Source of the DNA: Bryoerythrophyllum caledonicum
Taxonomy: Eukaryota; Streptophyta; Bryopsida; Pottiales; Pottiaceae
Assembly (NCBI GenBank): GCA_963971425.1
Contig: OZ020515.1
Coordinates: 4,394,678 to 4,458,677, forward strand
Direction of reading: 5' to 3'
Length of the DNA stretch: 64,000 nt
Part shown: positions 46,013-56,426 of the stretch, piece by piece
Layout: every line of letters starts with the position of its first letter
Numbering within the stretch: the first letter of the stretch is position 1
Position numbers and translations under genes: made by a program
The notes under the pieces: generated by a model
The model's database searches: none
What the model was told of the DNA's origin: nothing
The model's input: only the letters and a program-made list of their open reading frames with translations

Positions 46013-48595
46013 GTTCGACTACACTATTCAACCCACCGAATCGAAAAAGTTGATATGGGATTGGATAAACTTCAGATGATTGCCACTACGAATGTGCCGA
46101 ACCAGTACAAGACTGAATGGCTAAAGCTATGGAATAGTTTGTGCTTTAACCGGAAGGAAAAACACTAGCCACAACCTTGCTCCGAGACGCAACTACGGAC
46201 GTACCTAGATCGGGCAGTATTCTGGATTCAGGTTAGCAATCAATTCCAAATCAAACTCGAGTAATTCATATCATTATCATGAAGAAGTAACAATGTTTGT
46301 GTGCAGCTGAAAGACAAGATCGCAATGACTATTGATGAGATAGTGGGGGAGCTCGATATCGTTCCTAATGTGGAGTATGAGTCTTGGGAGATATTCTTTG
46401 AGACATGGAGATGTCAGATTTGGTCTCATGCTTTTCTAGCTGTGCTTGGTGGCAAGACAAAGTTTACCCGGCTGACAAAGTGGGAGGATGTGCGAGGAAG
46501 ACAAGATATGGCAGAGCAATTTATTTATCGCTACATTTGTCAGGTCTTGTTCAACGTGAAGGCAATCCTTAGAGTTCCATAGTGGATGAATTCTGCATAT
46601 CCTCCCTCCTCTGATACATGTATGTATACGGCATATCAAAAGGAAGTGTTCTCACTTCAGCATCTGAGAGAGTGTTTGTGGTATGTTGAGTGTAACAAGA
46701 ACTACTGCTATGAGACGGAGCTGGAGTACAAGAACATCCTTGGACCACTATCAGGACCAGATGTGGAAGTCAAAGTAATCACTAAGGAAGCTGAATCCAA
46801 GAAGAAGCCACAACCACTGAGTCCGAAGTCCAAGCAACAAGCGAGGAATAAGAGAGCGAAGCAGAAGCGAGATGCAATCAAGAAATCCAAGCTAAGGGCC
46901 AAGGAAGCCAAAAGAAGAGAAGAGCTAGGGCTGTCACCGTTGCCCTCTGAGGATGACGAAGATGATGAAGACGAGTTGGCAAGCAAGGAGACCCATACTA
47001 TTGTTCCAGAAGAGGGCCAATTCACACAGAATCTTGAAGAGCGAGAGATTCAAGCTGATAAAGACGTGATGCATATGGCTGACTCAGAAGAGGGTGAAGA
47101 AGGACAAGATGGGGACAAGCATAACAATTCGATGTCTCAACGTTCTGTACCTGTCCGACACGTTCAAACCCGTCGCCAGGCACGGTCTCCAGGTGTTGGG
47201 ATATCGAATGCACATTCAACTCTATCCGGAACCTCTCTTCGTGACCCAATGCCTAGCCGGACCATGGCACCGCCACCTGGGAATGCTTGTCTCATATCTA
47301 ACTTGATCATCTATGCTCCTATCTCCCGTGACCTTTGGCAGACCATAGCTGATTATGCTGCGGAGTATAACGATGGAAAGAAGTGCATTTGGGGAGGGAA
47401 GTATGTTGATAAAGAGGCGAAAATGGACCTCATTATTGCGGAGATCCCAGACAACAAACCTGTGAAGGGTGTATGCTACGAAACTCCAGTGTGGAACGTC
47501 CTTGACCCCACTTGGTTGAAGAATGTGTTTGCCTTTGCCAACAAATTTCTACATGACGATGGGGCGATGTTCTTTATCTGCAGCGACGACGGCGGGAGCA
47601 CGAAAGAGTTTTTCACAAGTTATTTTCCACAGTTTGGATTCAAAATTTTTAACGAATATCATGGTGTGAATTGCATGTACACTTATTCGGCCATTGACAA
47701 TTCCTTGACGGGACTTTTCAAGATTGCCTTGATCGTTCGCGACATAGCCGGATCCTTACGCAGAAAATCAGGCTTCCATTTTCGAGTTCATCATGCTCTT
47801 AATGACCACGACCTTATCATTAGCGATGGTGACACAATTTGGAATTTTGTCACCCCTGAGTGGCAGAAGACAACGGACGGGAAGGTGTGGCAAGGACCAA
47901 AGGAGCGCGGTAGTCACTTTATGACATCGTTGATCCTGTCATCCACTGACATTGATAACCTTGTTGTGGAGATGACTGCAAATGTCGGTATGTTTTGCAC
48001 TTACACGCAAGTTGTGTATGTTCTGTATTACGTTTCTAACAACAGTTGTTATCAAGTAATTCGGTGACGGTGTGCAAGGAATACGGAAGAAATATTGTGG
48101 CATTAGAGGCGGACAATGATGTGTAAGTATCAATACTATCCCCATTGAAGATCACGCGCCCTACTACATCTGTCGATGCCGACTCTTCCTCCGAACCGGA
48201 TGAACCTCACGCCGGACCACCTCCACAGGTTGCACTTGATGCTGAAGATCTAGAGGACATCATACCAAGGGATAAGGGAAAGCGCAAGCGCATTGCAATC
48301 AAGTAAGTAGGATGGTTGTACATTTCAGCATTCTGCTTATAAATGTTTTTCCAGATTACTTCTCAAATATTTTGTCATTGTCCGCAGCAGGTCACTAGAT
48401 TGCAGTGTATCAGAATATCCATTTTTGCCAGAGTATGCACAACAATTGGCAAATTTGTTCGCATCGTCGATAACACCTCCGCCAAAGAGACTTAGTAAGC
48501 GCCAACACTACAATCCAGCTATTTTAGGTTTACTTGATCTTCAAGCAGTACACAATAGAAAGGAGCCTTCTTTAGACTCGACAGATGATTTTTAG

Positions 48596-50182
48596 TTGGC
48601 AGGTAACTCTATAACTTTGTTGTGAAAAGTTGTAGGTTTCGTGTAAAAAGTGATACTTTTTCGTGAAAAAAAATGTAGTAAATGAAACTTTTTGTGTGAA
48701 AAAAAGTTCAAAATTTGGCGTAGGTCTTTTCAGACTCATTATTTTCAGGTTTTTTTTGCATGGGTGTTTTCACCTTGTTTTTTTATTTTTGCCTTTTTAT
48801 TTTATTTTTATTTATTTTTAATTTTGGTTATGTATATATTTTTGTAATTTTTTGAATGAAGTGAAAGGATCTCCATTATTCGGTGTTGGTTTTGAACCAA
48901 CTGAAATTACAAAGAAATATGCAACAAACGACGCACTAGGAATCTGAGGCCTTCACCCCTCGTCCGAAGACTGATTTACCACTGTGCCCAGCGTTGGCAC
49001 CATCAGCGCATTCAGATTCCTAGTTTGCAGATTGTGCAAAAAATCATTGAAAAATGCTCACCAACCACTGTGAGACCAAGTGTTTTATTTTTCCTTTATT
49101 AAAATTATTAACCACCCAAATGAAATATATTTAATATTTAATCATAAAAACACATTTCATTCAAATTTATTAATCTAATCTAGTATCATACATAGTTCAC
49201 GTCCAAAATGTTATTCCTCCAATCTGCACGACAAACAAGCAAAAAATATCAAATGATGCAATAATTCTAATTGGAATATAACAATAATTGAATGAACAGA
49301 AATGACGGAGACTAAAAAACCTAAGTAAGCACACTAAAATCTAGCATAATGACATTACTTACGAAGAATATGTAAGTTCCGTTGATCGCCATTTGTTCAT
49401 GCAAGCCAATACATCCACAAGCCATATTAGTAAATCATCTTTCACCATCATAATATATTCGTAAACTTACTAAGCTATTTGTGATAATTCATGAGAAAAA
49501 AATAAACGAACATAGATTACCAGCAGTGGTTAGACTGAGTGCACAACAATAAGTCATGAAAAAAGATGTGGAAAAGAATGAACGAACATAGGTTAGCTGC
49601 AGTGCGAAGACGGAGTGGACAGTAGTGAGGGAGAGCAGGTTTGTGCCCAATAACGATGGCAGATTTGTGAAGGAGTAGGGGATACCCTGAATTTGAGATC
49701 TTGGTTCCATGAGTTTGATGAAAAGTTCAGGTCCACCTTTAGATCCACAGGTTTTAGTATCCCAAAGGTTCGGGGGTTCCACGTTTCAGGACAAGGTTCC
49801 ACGGTTCCACGTTTTAGTTCAAGGTTCTAGGGTTCCACATCTCATTCCAAGGTTCCACGGTTCCACATCTCATTCCAAGGTTCCACGATTCCACATCTCA
49901 TTCCAAGGTTCAAGGATTCCAAACTGAGTTGCATTGTTCCACATTGTTCCAAGTCCAATTTCAGTATTCCACATTTGTTTTCAAAATGAGTTCAAGTTCC
50001 TCATTTGATTCCTGCAACTTCTTTGCTACCAATGGCAACATGGGGTAATCACCATCTACTCAACCTGCACACAGGATCCAACTTTACTCATTAAACTCTG
50101 TTCATTCTCATGACAATGCACGAAATCTCCAAAGAGGGCTGCTACGGGTTCCAAGTAAGTACCAGCGAGTCGTACGTCCCCT
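48596..50182. other. right arm of copy B, noncoding, with 28-bp repeats
   Basis: AT-rich, with no gene recognised. At 49763-49922 there are about five imperfect 28-bp units of the type GGTTCCACGGTTCCACATCT. The 3' UTR of the preceding gene is presumably in the first few hundred bases. Confidence 0.55.
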
Positions 50183-50800
50183 AGATGGTGGCTTCAAAAC
50201 CGTTAAAGGATGTAGGCACTATAGCGCCAGCATCTGCCAACGCGTTGTTCTTGGTCTGAGCAGACTTTTCATCGCCACCACTCTTCGCGCCCTGTACTTA
50301 ACTGCAACATCCTCAGCACATCAGAAAGCATTACCAGTAACGGAATTCACATACCCGAAGAAGGGGACTGAACTTATCGCATAGACTTTGGACTTGAACA
50401 AGCGGGCACAGATGCCACGGACCCAAGCCACTGGCTTGCTGACCTTCCCCTGTTTCAAGGCGTCTACCAGAGAGTACTCGTCTCTCCCTCCCAGCTCTCC
50501 TAGAACAACCATCATTTTGATCTACATGTAGAGAAACTTGAATCAGTCCACACCGAAAAGACTAATAATATTTACAAAAAAACGGCTGCAGAAATCATCG
50601 GACCAGCTTGACTACAACTATCATCAAACCAGCTTGACCAGAAATCATCGAACCAACTTGACCACAACCTCCGAGCCCTGCAATTAATACCTGTGAATTG
50701 TTGTTGAAGCGCAACACATGATCTGTAAGCGTGGAACCAGGGTAGACATCTCCACCAATAGCAATGCCTTCATAGAGTCCGTCCGTAACTACGGTGCCAC
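50183..50800 (-). pseudogene. ACLB: captured fragment of ATP-citrate lyase subunit B
   Basis: Three exon pieces in the correct order on the minus strand: 50796-50691 ([20 protein letters not shown], then [10 protein letters not shown]), 50521 to about 50387 (IKMMVVLGELGGRDEYSLVD, then GICARLFKS) and about 50301-50187 (GAKSGGDEKSAQ, then DAGAIVPTSF). These match the CoA-binding/ligase half of plant ACLB, the cytosolic enzyme that makes acetyl-CoA from citrate. Introns are kept (for example donor GTATTA at 50690 and acceptor TGTAG at 50522), so genomic DNA and not cDNA was captured. Only about a fifth of the protein is present, with damaged joins. Typical of Pack-MULE gene capture. Confidence 0.85.
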
Positions 50801-50865
50801 GCTCGCACCAGCCTCACACGAGAATGACGACCACAACCACTTCGCTCTCAGCGATTCCGAGCTCT

Positions 50866-51052
50866 TGAACACGTCAAAGAAACACCATGCACAAAGTGAA
50901 CACCAGGAAGTGGTACGTGTGCTGCTCCTCCTCCACGAACGAGGACGACGCTAGGCTCGCGGCGTGTATGCACGCCTCCGACCGCTACCAAGAGCAATAC
51001 AGGTGTAGAGCAGCATCAGGGCTCCGCCGCAAACGAAGAGGGGAGTGATTTT
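50866..51052 (-). pseudogene. captured fragment of PIG-G-like GPI ethanolamine-phosphate transferase
   Basis: On the minus strand, after a TTGCAG acceptor at 51053, an exon-like stretch reads KITPLFVCGGALMLLYTCIA and then, after a one-base shift, AASLASSSFVEEEQHTYHFL and VFTLCMVFL. The SSSFVEEE-H-T-F-L pattern in a membrane segment is what I recognise from PIG-G/GPI7, an ER membrane protein adding ethanolamine phosphate to GPI anchors. It lies beside the ACLB fragment in the same orientation, though the two genes are unrelated. Assignment rests on one motif. Confidence 0.55.
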
Positions 51053-51099
51053 CTGCAAGGAAGAAGCAGGGAGGTTAGACCGGAAGAAACTCAGAAAGA

Positions 51100-51470
51100 G
51101 CGATGGATGAGAGAGGCAGCGCAAAGGATGATACTACACAACAATGAACACCAGGATGTATATGCCTCGATCAGCTCGCCCTTCCACCATCGACTTGCGC
51201 GCGGGCTCCCGAGGCGGCCGCAAGCGTGCACGGTGCCTTCTCCTCCAAACCCCATCTCTCTAAGTCTTTTTGTAGGAGACTTTCGGCCCTCGTCACTTCC
51301 GCCAAGCCCTTTGACACACACAAATTCTACTTTGCCATCACCGCCGCGCCACGCCCCACGTTCCCAAGCGCTCCTCGCTTCTGCGCCTCTCCAGCAGCCC
51401 ATGTGACTCTACGCAAGTCCCGCTCCCATTCCAGAGCTGCGCGCCCAGCTTCTTCGCCACTTGCTTCAAC
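51100..51470. other. GC-rich island in copy B, possible further captured fragment
   Basis: The GC content rises sharply here between AT-rich flanks, and frames are open on both strands for about 100 codons. I recognise no protein. By context it may be a third captured gene piece, such as a 5' UTR plus N-terminus. Confidence 0.35.
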
Positions 51471-51474
51471 GACT

Positions 51475-51850
51475 CTTCTTCTTCTATTCTACTTTTTCTA
51501 ATTCTTCTTTTTCTTTTTCTTCGTTTTCGTTTTCTTCTTCTTTTTCTTTTTCTTTTTTTTCTTCTTTTTCTTCTTCTTATTCTTCTTCTTCTTCTTCTTC
51601 TTTTCCTTTTTTTTTTTTTTTTTTTTTTTTTCTTCTTCTTCTTCTTCTTCTTCTTCTTCGTCTTCTTCTTCTTCTTCGTCTTCTTCTTCTTCTTCGTCTT
51701 CTTCTTCTTCTTCGTCTTCTTCTTCTTCTTCGTCTTCTTCTTCTTCTTCGTCTTCTTCTTTTTTTTCTTTTTTTTCTTCTTCTTCTAATTCTAATTTTTA
51801 TTTATTTTATTTTTTTATTCTTCCTCTTCTAATTCTAATTTTCTTCTTCT
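51475..51850 (+). repeat. TTC/TTCTTCG polypyrimidine microsatellite
   Basis: A long pyrimidine-only strand: TTC repeats, a T run at about 51610-51630, and an 18-bp higher-order unit of TTC repeats ending TTCG repeated five times (51643-51755). The poly-Leu/Ser frames it encodes are not genes. Confidence 0.9.
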
Positions 51851-52817
51851 TCTTTTTCTAATTTAAAATTCACATTTTCAAATTATAAATTGTGAATCTT
51901 AAATACGAAATTCCAAATTTTAAATTCTAAATCCTAAACATTTTTTCCATTTTTTCTTCTCACTAATCTATATTTTCTCTCCTACTATTTGGCCTCACAC
52001 CACATAATACCATTACTCTATTGCACTATTGAAAACAAGTGTGAAGATGTGGAGGTTCAAAAATTGACAATTCACTCGATATTTATTGTGAACTCAATAT
52101 GTATAAAATTGATAATCCACATGGTCAATAAGAAGGTTTCCACCACATGATGTTGTAAAAAGAATAAAAAAATAAATTATATGAAGATCTCTAGGTTTTA
52201 CGTAGAAAAGAAGAACTTTTTCTGGTAACTTGCCCGACAATATGTGAAAATGGTTGACTTGGATTAAAAAAAAAGATTATACTAAATTCAAGAATCTTTT
52301 ATTGACATCTTCAAAGAAGGTAATATTCTCTATACGTATGAAAAATCTCAATGTCAATAGAAACTTCTAGCAAAAAATTTGGAGTTGCCCAAAGTCACCA
52401 TTATTACTTTGAAGGCTAATAAATTTCATTTTACGAAACCAAATTTTTTTTAAATATTTCCAAAAATATCTCATTAGGGACAATCTAGATATAAAAAATT
52501 CAAAAAAAGAAGATTCTTTACCGAATTTTAGAAACTTGCCCAAAATCAAAATTGTCTCTCCAAGGGACACTTGGTCATTTAGAAATTATCACTTCTACTT
52601 AATGTAATGATACCATGAAGTAGTGTTATTTGCTTTGATATTCTGGAAATATTAATTCTTGTCTTCAGGGAAAACATCATATCAAAAACCATCTATCTAA
52701 ACCAAAAATAGAGAATGTCGGTCTTAGTTTTAAGTTTTACTAAAAAAAGACCACCGTAATAGGACCCCTTAAATGCATTATGTGCACATGAAATGTAAAA
52801 TTTTCTGCTCTCTTTTT
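51851..52817. other. AT-rich right end of copy B, nothing recognised
   Basis: No coding sequence or repeat stands out up to the terminal inverted repeat. Confidence 0.5.
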
Positions 52818-52875
52818 CTGCTCACCGCTCTCCGCTCACCGCTCACCGCTCACCGCTCACATACGAGCTTTTCCC
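52818..52875 (-). repeat. right terminal inverted repeat of copy B
   Basis: It reads CTGCTCACCGCTCTCCGCTC, further CACCGCT units, then CACATACGAGCTTTTCCC, directly before the second AATCTAGGCC. Its complement aligns with 34637-34690. Confidence 0.75.
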
Positions 52876-52885
52876 AATCTAGGCC

Positions 52886-54519
52886 AATTGATTAGTTTTC
52901 GCATCTTTGAAATTAGATTAAAAGCTCACTTATTGGAGGTCATGCACACCCATGTGGCATGGGGTCAAAGTTTAGATTTAGATATTCCTTAGTTAGTAAG
53001 ACACCCACTTTTGTTAAATGCAAGGGTGGCACGGGATTAGTAGTCATAGGGTTAATAGGCTTTGTAAGAAGGGGTCATTAATGGAAGAAGGCCAAAGGCG
53101 GCGGGGAACACCCATGGGAACGCAGAAGAGCAAGGCTAGGGGGTGACCCTGGTAGAGGGGGATTATTTAGGAGGGAAGTTGGGTGAGAAGCAAAGGATTT
53201 CTGAGGGAAGGAGAGCCGGAAGCCCCGGCCACTAGGAGTGTGAATGAGAATAGGCAGAACACGAAGAAGACGAGATCACGAAGAGCAGAACACGAAGAGG
53301 GCGAGCAGCGCTGAACACAAAGATCGCGAAGAGCTAAACACGAAGAGGACGACATCACGAAGAGCAGGACACGAAGAGGGCGAGCAGAGCTGAATCACGA
53401 AGATCACGAAGAGCAGAACAGGAAGAGGACGAGCTGAGCGAAGAGCTGAACACGAAGAGGATGAGCTGAGCGAAGAGCTGAACATGAAGAGGACGAGTTG
53501 AGCAGAATCACGAAGAGCAGAACACGAAGAGGACGAGATCACGAAGAGCAGAATCACGAAGATTACGAAGAGCAGAACATGGAGAGGACGAGCTGAGCAG
53601 AACACGAAGAGGACGAGCTGAGCAGAACACGAAGAGGACGAGCTGAGCAGAACACGAAGAGGACGAGATCAGCTGAAGCACGAAGAACTGAAGGAAGGAG
53701 GGTGAATTGAATAAAACCAGGGAGCCTCTCCTTCCCCCCGGCTAGTGGTCAATTCCTTGTGCATAAGGGAACCCTAATTTTCTAGTCACACACGTCACGC
53801 GGAAGCGCTGTCAAAATTTCACTAGAATTAGGGTAGCAATCAACTCAACTCAACCAAGTGATCAATCTACAAGAATAAGAGAACGCGACGGGATGCTCAT
53901 GCGTAGCTTAGTGTTAAGGTGGGGTTAATCATGTGAAGTATATGTGACGTGCACGTGAATGGTTGGTTACAATTTTTGAGTAAACATGTATGTTGAAGGT
54001 GCACTGCTGGTCGCTGGCTGTGAGGTCCAGGGTCGAGTCAAATGATTAATTGAAGGCTGCCATCATGTTAAGCACAAAAAACTAGTACGAATGAAAAAAA
54101 CAACCATACGAAACGGAGTTATAATCAAGGAGATAAATGGTAATATAAGTCTGTAGAAAATATGGGGCCCTGTCTGCTGCCGACTGATTCCAGGGTCACA
54201 CCTAAGCCTGGAGCTGACCTTTAAGGGTCTAATCAAGTTTGTGATGCTGAATCGAACCCATGGGGGTTGAAAACGTTGGATTCGGAGCTCTAGAGCAAAA
54301 GTTACCTCCGTTCAAGGGTGGGTTCAGTTAAAAGGCTGGATTAAGTCACCACCTCACTAATCAACCACAAGGAACCTAAGTAAGCATGAGATGTGTCACC
54401 ATGCTCGTATAAGTTGTGTGTGAATGGGCTGAGGATTGGTTGCACAAGGAACTAGGCCCCGTATTAGGATCTTGTGTTCAAGATAAGCCACCTTTTAGGG
54501 ACGGTTTATTTGGCTCACA
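52886..54519 (+). repeat. 3' LTR of gypsy-2, right part
   Basis: It continues the LTR broken at 34636. The order is a segment shared with the solo LTRs (TGTGGCATGGGGTCAAAG near 52955), the CACGAAG array at about 53230-53660, and a 3' portion almost identical to 25521-26377 ending TTTGGCTCACA. Frames here are shadows of the array. Confidence 0.92.
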
Positions 54520-56426
54520 CAAAGATTGTGAAGGAAGAGAACGTTGTCATTAAGACAGAGGCCCTTCCAAACCCAATTTTTGACATTGGTTCATGGATTG
54601 AATTTCATTCTCTAACTTTTTGGAATAGGGCATGCAAGAATCACTTAAGAGTGAAGCCTGAGTTCGTGAAGTCTGAAAAGTTCGTGAAGCAGCCCGAGAC
54701 GTTGCAAACCTTAAAGAGGGTGGTTCTAAGGAAATTTCTGAAAGGAACTTGTTGACAATGGTGCCCTACAGCCGCGGGAGTTGCCCATTTGGTTTAAAAA
54801 GTGGATTGATACTACTGTCCTAAAGGACTATTTCTTCATCGGTTCGCAACTGAAGAGCTTTACTCGCCATCACCTAACTCAATGACCCTGGTACTTGGAG
54901 CTCCGTGACACTACTCCAACTCCAGGGAATGAGGTGGAGCACCGGGAGTCTTGCAATGCCTTGGCTTTGCACTCTAAAATGGGCGCTGCAATCAGCTCTT
55001 TCGTTCTAGTGATGGAAGAGCCCAACCTTTCTGAGAAGGCCAAGGCAAGGGCAACAGAGCAGGCAATAAAGGTTGCAGCCAAGGCGGCAGAGATGGTGGC
55101 CACATGGTTGAAAAAAGAGACTGCGAAGAAGGAGCGGAAGGATACAATCCTTAGGAACAAGGAGCTCGCGGCAATGGTCGCCAAGGAAGGGCCCAAAAAG
55201 TTTCTTTTGGTGGTTGGTCTCAGGGCGTTTTTGTAGTCGTCACCCGTATTGACCACGTTTCACATTTCTCCATCTGCCAGCAGTCGCCCTAGAGCTTACG
55301 TTGCGAAGCCCTTGCAGACGATCTACTCCATTCCCGTTGTGGATCATGTCAAGTCTAGTGTCGGCGTTGAGGTACCGTGCCACAGTGCTCTCTCTATCTT
55401 TGTTGAGTTCGATAGTATTGCATCTTTGGAGGATGTTCCGCCGATTTGGAGGGACATGGCGCAGTGGTTGAAGGCCCAAGCCGGATTGAGGACGTGGTAC
55501 TTGAACGGGGATCCGTTCAACGACAGGTTGGCGGACTTGTTTGTATTTGGCGTTTCTAAGGCTTGCCCGTCCTCGATATCAAGGGTGGTACCGTGGTCCC
55601 GGTGTACCGTGTGGGTCATGCTTCCCATAGTACCGACAACAAATGGCAGGAAGGAATCCCCATGGAGTCAGAAGTGCTTCGAACTTACAATGGAGTTCCT
55701 TCACAATGGAAGGACAATCATTGCATTTTACCCAGATTCGAGGTTCATATCTAATGAATCGGTTTCTTGGGCGTTGTGGGCACATTTTTGAGAGGAAGCA
55801 AAGTGGTTCGCCATCAACAGACTTCCCCTCTTTTCCAACGCATGCCTAGGCCGCATGCACAAGACCTTCATAGTCAAGTGCTTTTTAGAAGACCGATCCA
55901 CTAGCGCCATTTGTCTTCAACGACGAAATAGAACTTCTGGCGGATGGGATTGAGTTATTGACGAACGGTCATTTGACCAACTTCATTACACATGACTCAC
56001 TTACATTGAGGGCCTCCACAAGTACACCAAGGCGGGATGCAAGAGAAAAGTCCCAGAACCTCATGAAGGCTCTCATCAATCTTTGTACAAAGGAGGATGA
56101 GATCGTGATGGACCTCACCGCTTCTACAGGTTGATATCTTACTTTCTCTTATTTTATTTTTATGGTTTTATAATTCAAACTATAACCTCTGATGTTTTCT
56201 ACACTTTTTCATGCGCATCCATAAGGGCTTGCAAGGCCCTGAAGCGCCATATCCTTGCCTTGGAGGTGGACAAGGATTTGGTTGACGAGGTGCTCCGACC
56301 TCTTATCCCCCTCATGGTAGAGATGGAGTCCGCAAATGCAGAGCTTGTAGAGGAGCCTTCTCGCAAGCGGCCGTTGGAGGATGGAGATGACAAGCCTGAG
56401 ATCAAGACTGCACCAAAGAGAACTTA
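54520..56426 (+). pseudogene. ParB-like/methyltransferase gene, C-terminal half (copy A, broken)
   Basis: Frames align in order with exons 6-8 of copy B. GSWIEFHSLTFWNRACKNHL corresponds to YESWEIFFETWRCQIWSHAF. LPIWFKKWIDTTVLKDYFFI precedes a TGA in place and PWYLELRDTTP. A Lys/Ala/Glu-rich helix follows (about 55.0-55.2 kb), then a diverged central domain (55249-55791 with frameshifts). Last come EKSQNLMKALINL and DEIVMDLTAST, an intron, ACKALKRHILALEVDKD and VLRPLIPLM, the SAM-binding motif region of a methyltransferase. The final GTAAGT donor at 56428 matches the last donor of copy B. A region equal to about 100 residues between this and the half at 1318-3356 is missing. Not functional. 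Confidence 0.6.

Larger units (their letters stand above)
39921..48595 (+). pseudogene. ParB-like domain/DNA-methyltransferase-like fusion gene (copy B)
   Basis: Proposed exons: 39921-40277; about 40827-41136 continued at 43979-44639; 44712 to about 44890; 44980-45165; 46013-46231; 46307-47987; about 48057-48302; 48388-48595. The second exon ends with a ParB/sulfiredoxin-like stretch: VPLCRMVPMPEL, then GYRLGTSVFYIAL and IYDGNHRHNAW (44479-44507). A basic acidic linker follows (46.8-47.1 kb). The C-terminal part has MDLIIAEIPD (near 47.43 kb), where a methyltransferase would have its D/S-PP-Y motif, and then VVEMTANVG plus GRNIVALEADND, matching the SAM-binding motif I. This catalytic-before-SAM order is that of beta-class N4-C/N6-A methyltransferases. 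In-frame stops: 40113, 40201, 44239, 46166, 46580 and 48124. Function is unproven and the catalytic motif looks degenerate. Confidence 0.6.
34637..52875. mobile_element. 18.2-kb Mutator-like TIR element with ParB/methyltransferase gene (copy B)
   Basis: The element is flanked by a direct repeat AATCTAGGCC (34627-34636 and 52876-52885) inside an otherwise continuous gypsy-2 LTR, which fits the 9-11 bp duplications of Mutator-like elements. Its ends are imperfect inverted repeats. It carries a SWIM-finger MULE transposase gene on the minus strand, a divergent ParB-like/methyltransferase-like gene on the plus strand, tandem-repeat blocks near both ends, and fragments of cellular genes in its right arm. 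Without the nested solo LTR it would be about 15.4 kb, large for a MULE. Copy A has the same gene pair, so this seems to be a family, not a one-off. Confidence 0.85.
22710..54519 (+). mobile_element. Ty3/gypsy retrotransposon gypsy-2 with nested insertions
   Basis: The element runs 5' LTR (22710-26377, left end missing), primer-binding site (26381-26398), leader, gag-protease (27872-30751), pol (30748-33978) and 3' LTR (34124-34636 continued at 52886-54519). It belongs to the same family as gypsy-1 by protein similarity but lies in the opposite orientation and is more degraded, with stops and frameshifts. A solo LTR is inserted in its 5' LTR and an 18.2-kb MULE-type element in its 3' LTR. Right flank CAAAG at 54520-54524. 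The left flank is not available, because the 5' LTR begins abruptly after the inverted LTR at 22709. Confidence 0.88.

Noticed and set aside
39921..48595. Alternative genetic code with TAG/TGA reassigned
   Set aside because: TAG, TAA and TGA all interrupt frames, frameshifts are also present, and the intact gag and RT frames in the window use no internal stop codons.
50718..50954. Plus-strand frame of 78 codons
   Set aside because: The minus strand here encodes recognisable ATP-citrate lyase B and PIG-G-like pieces; the plus frame is their shadow.
51461..51832. Poly-Leu/Ser/Phe protein
   Set aside because: It is a TTC microsatellite read in frame.
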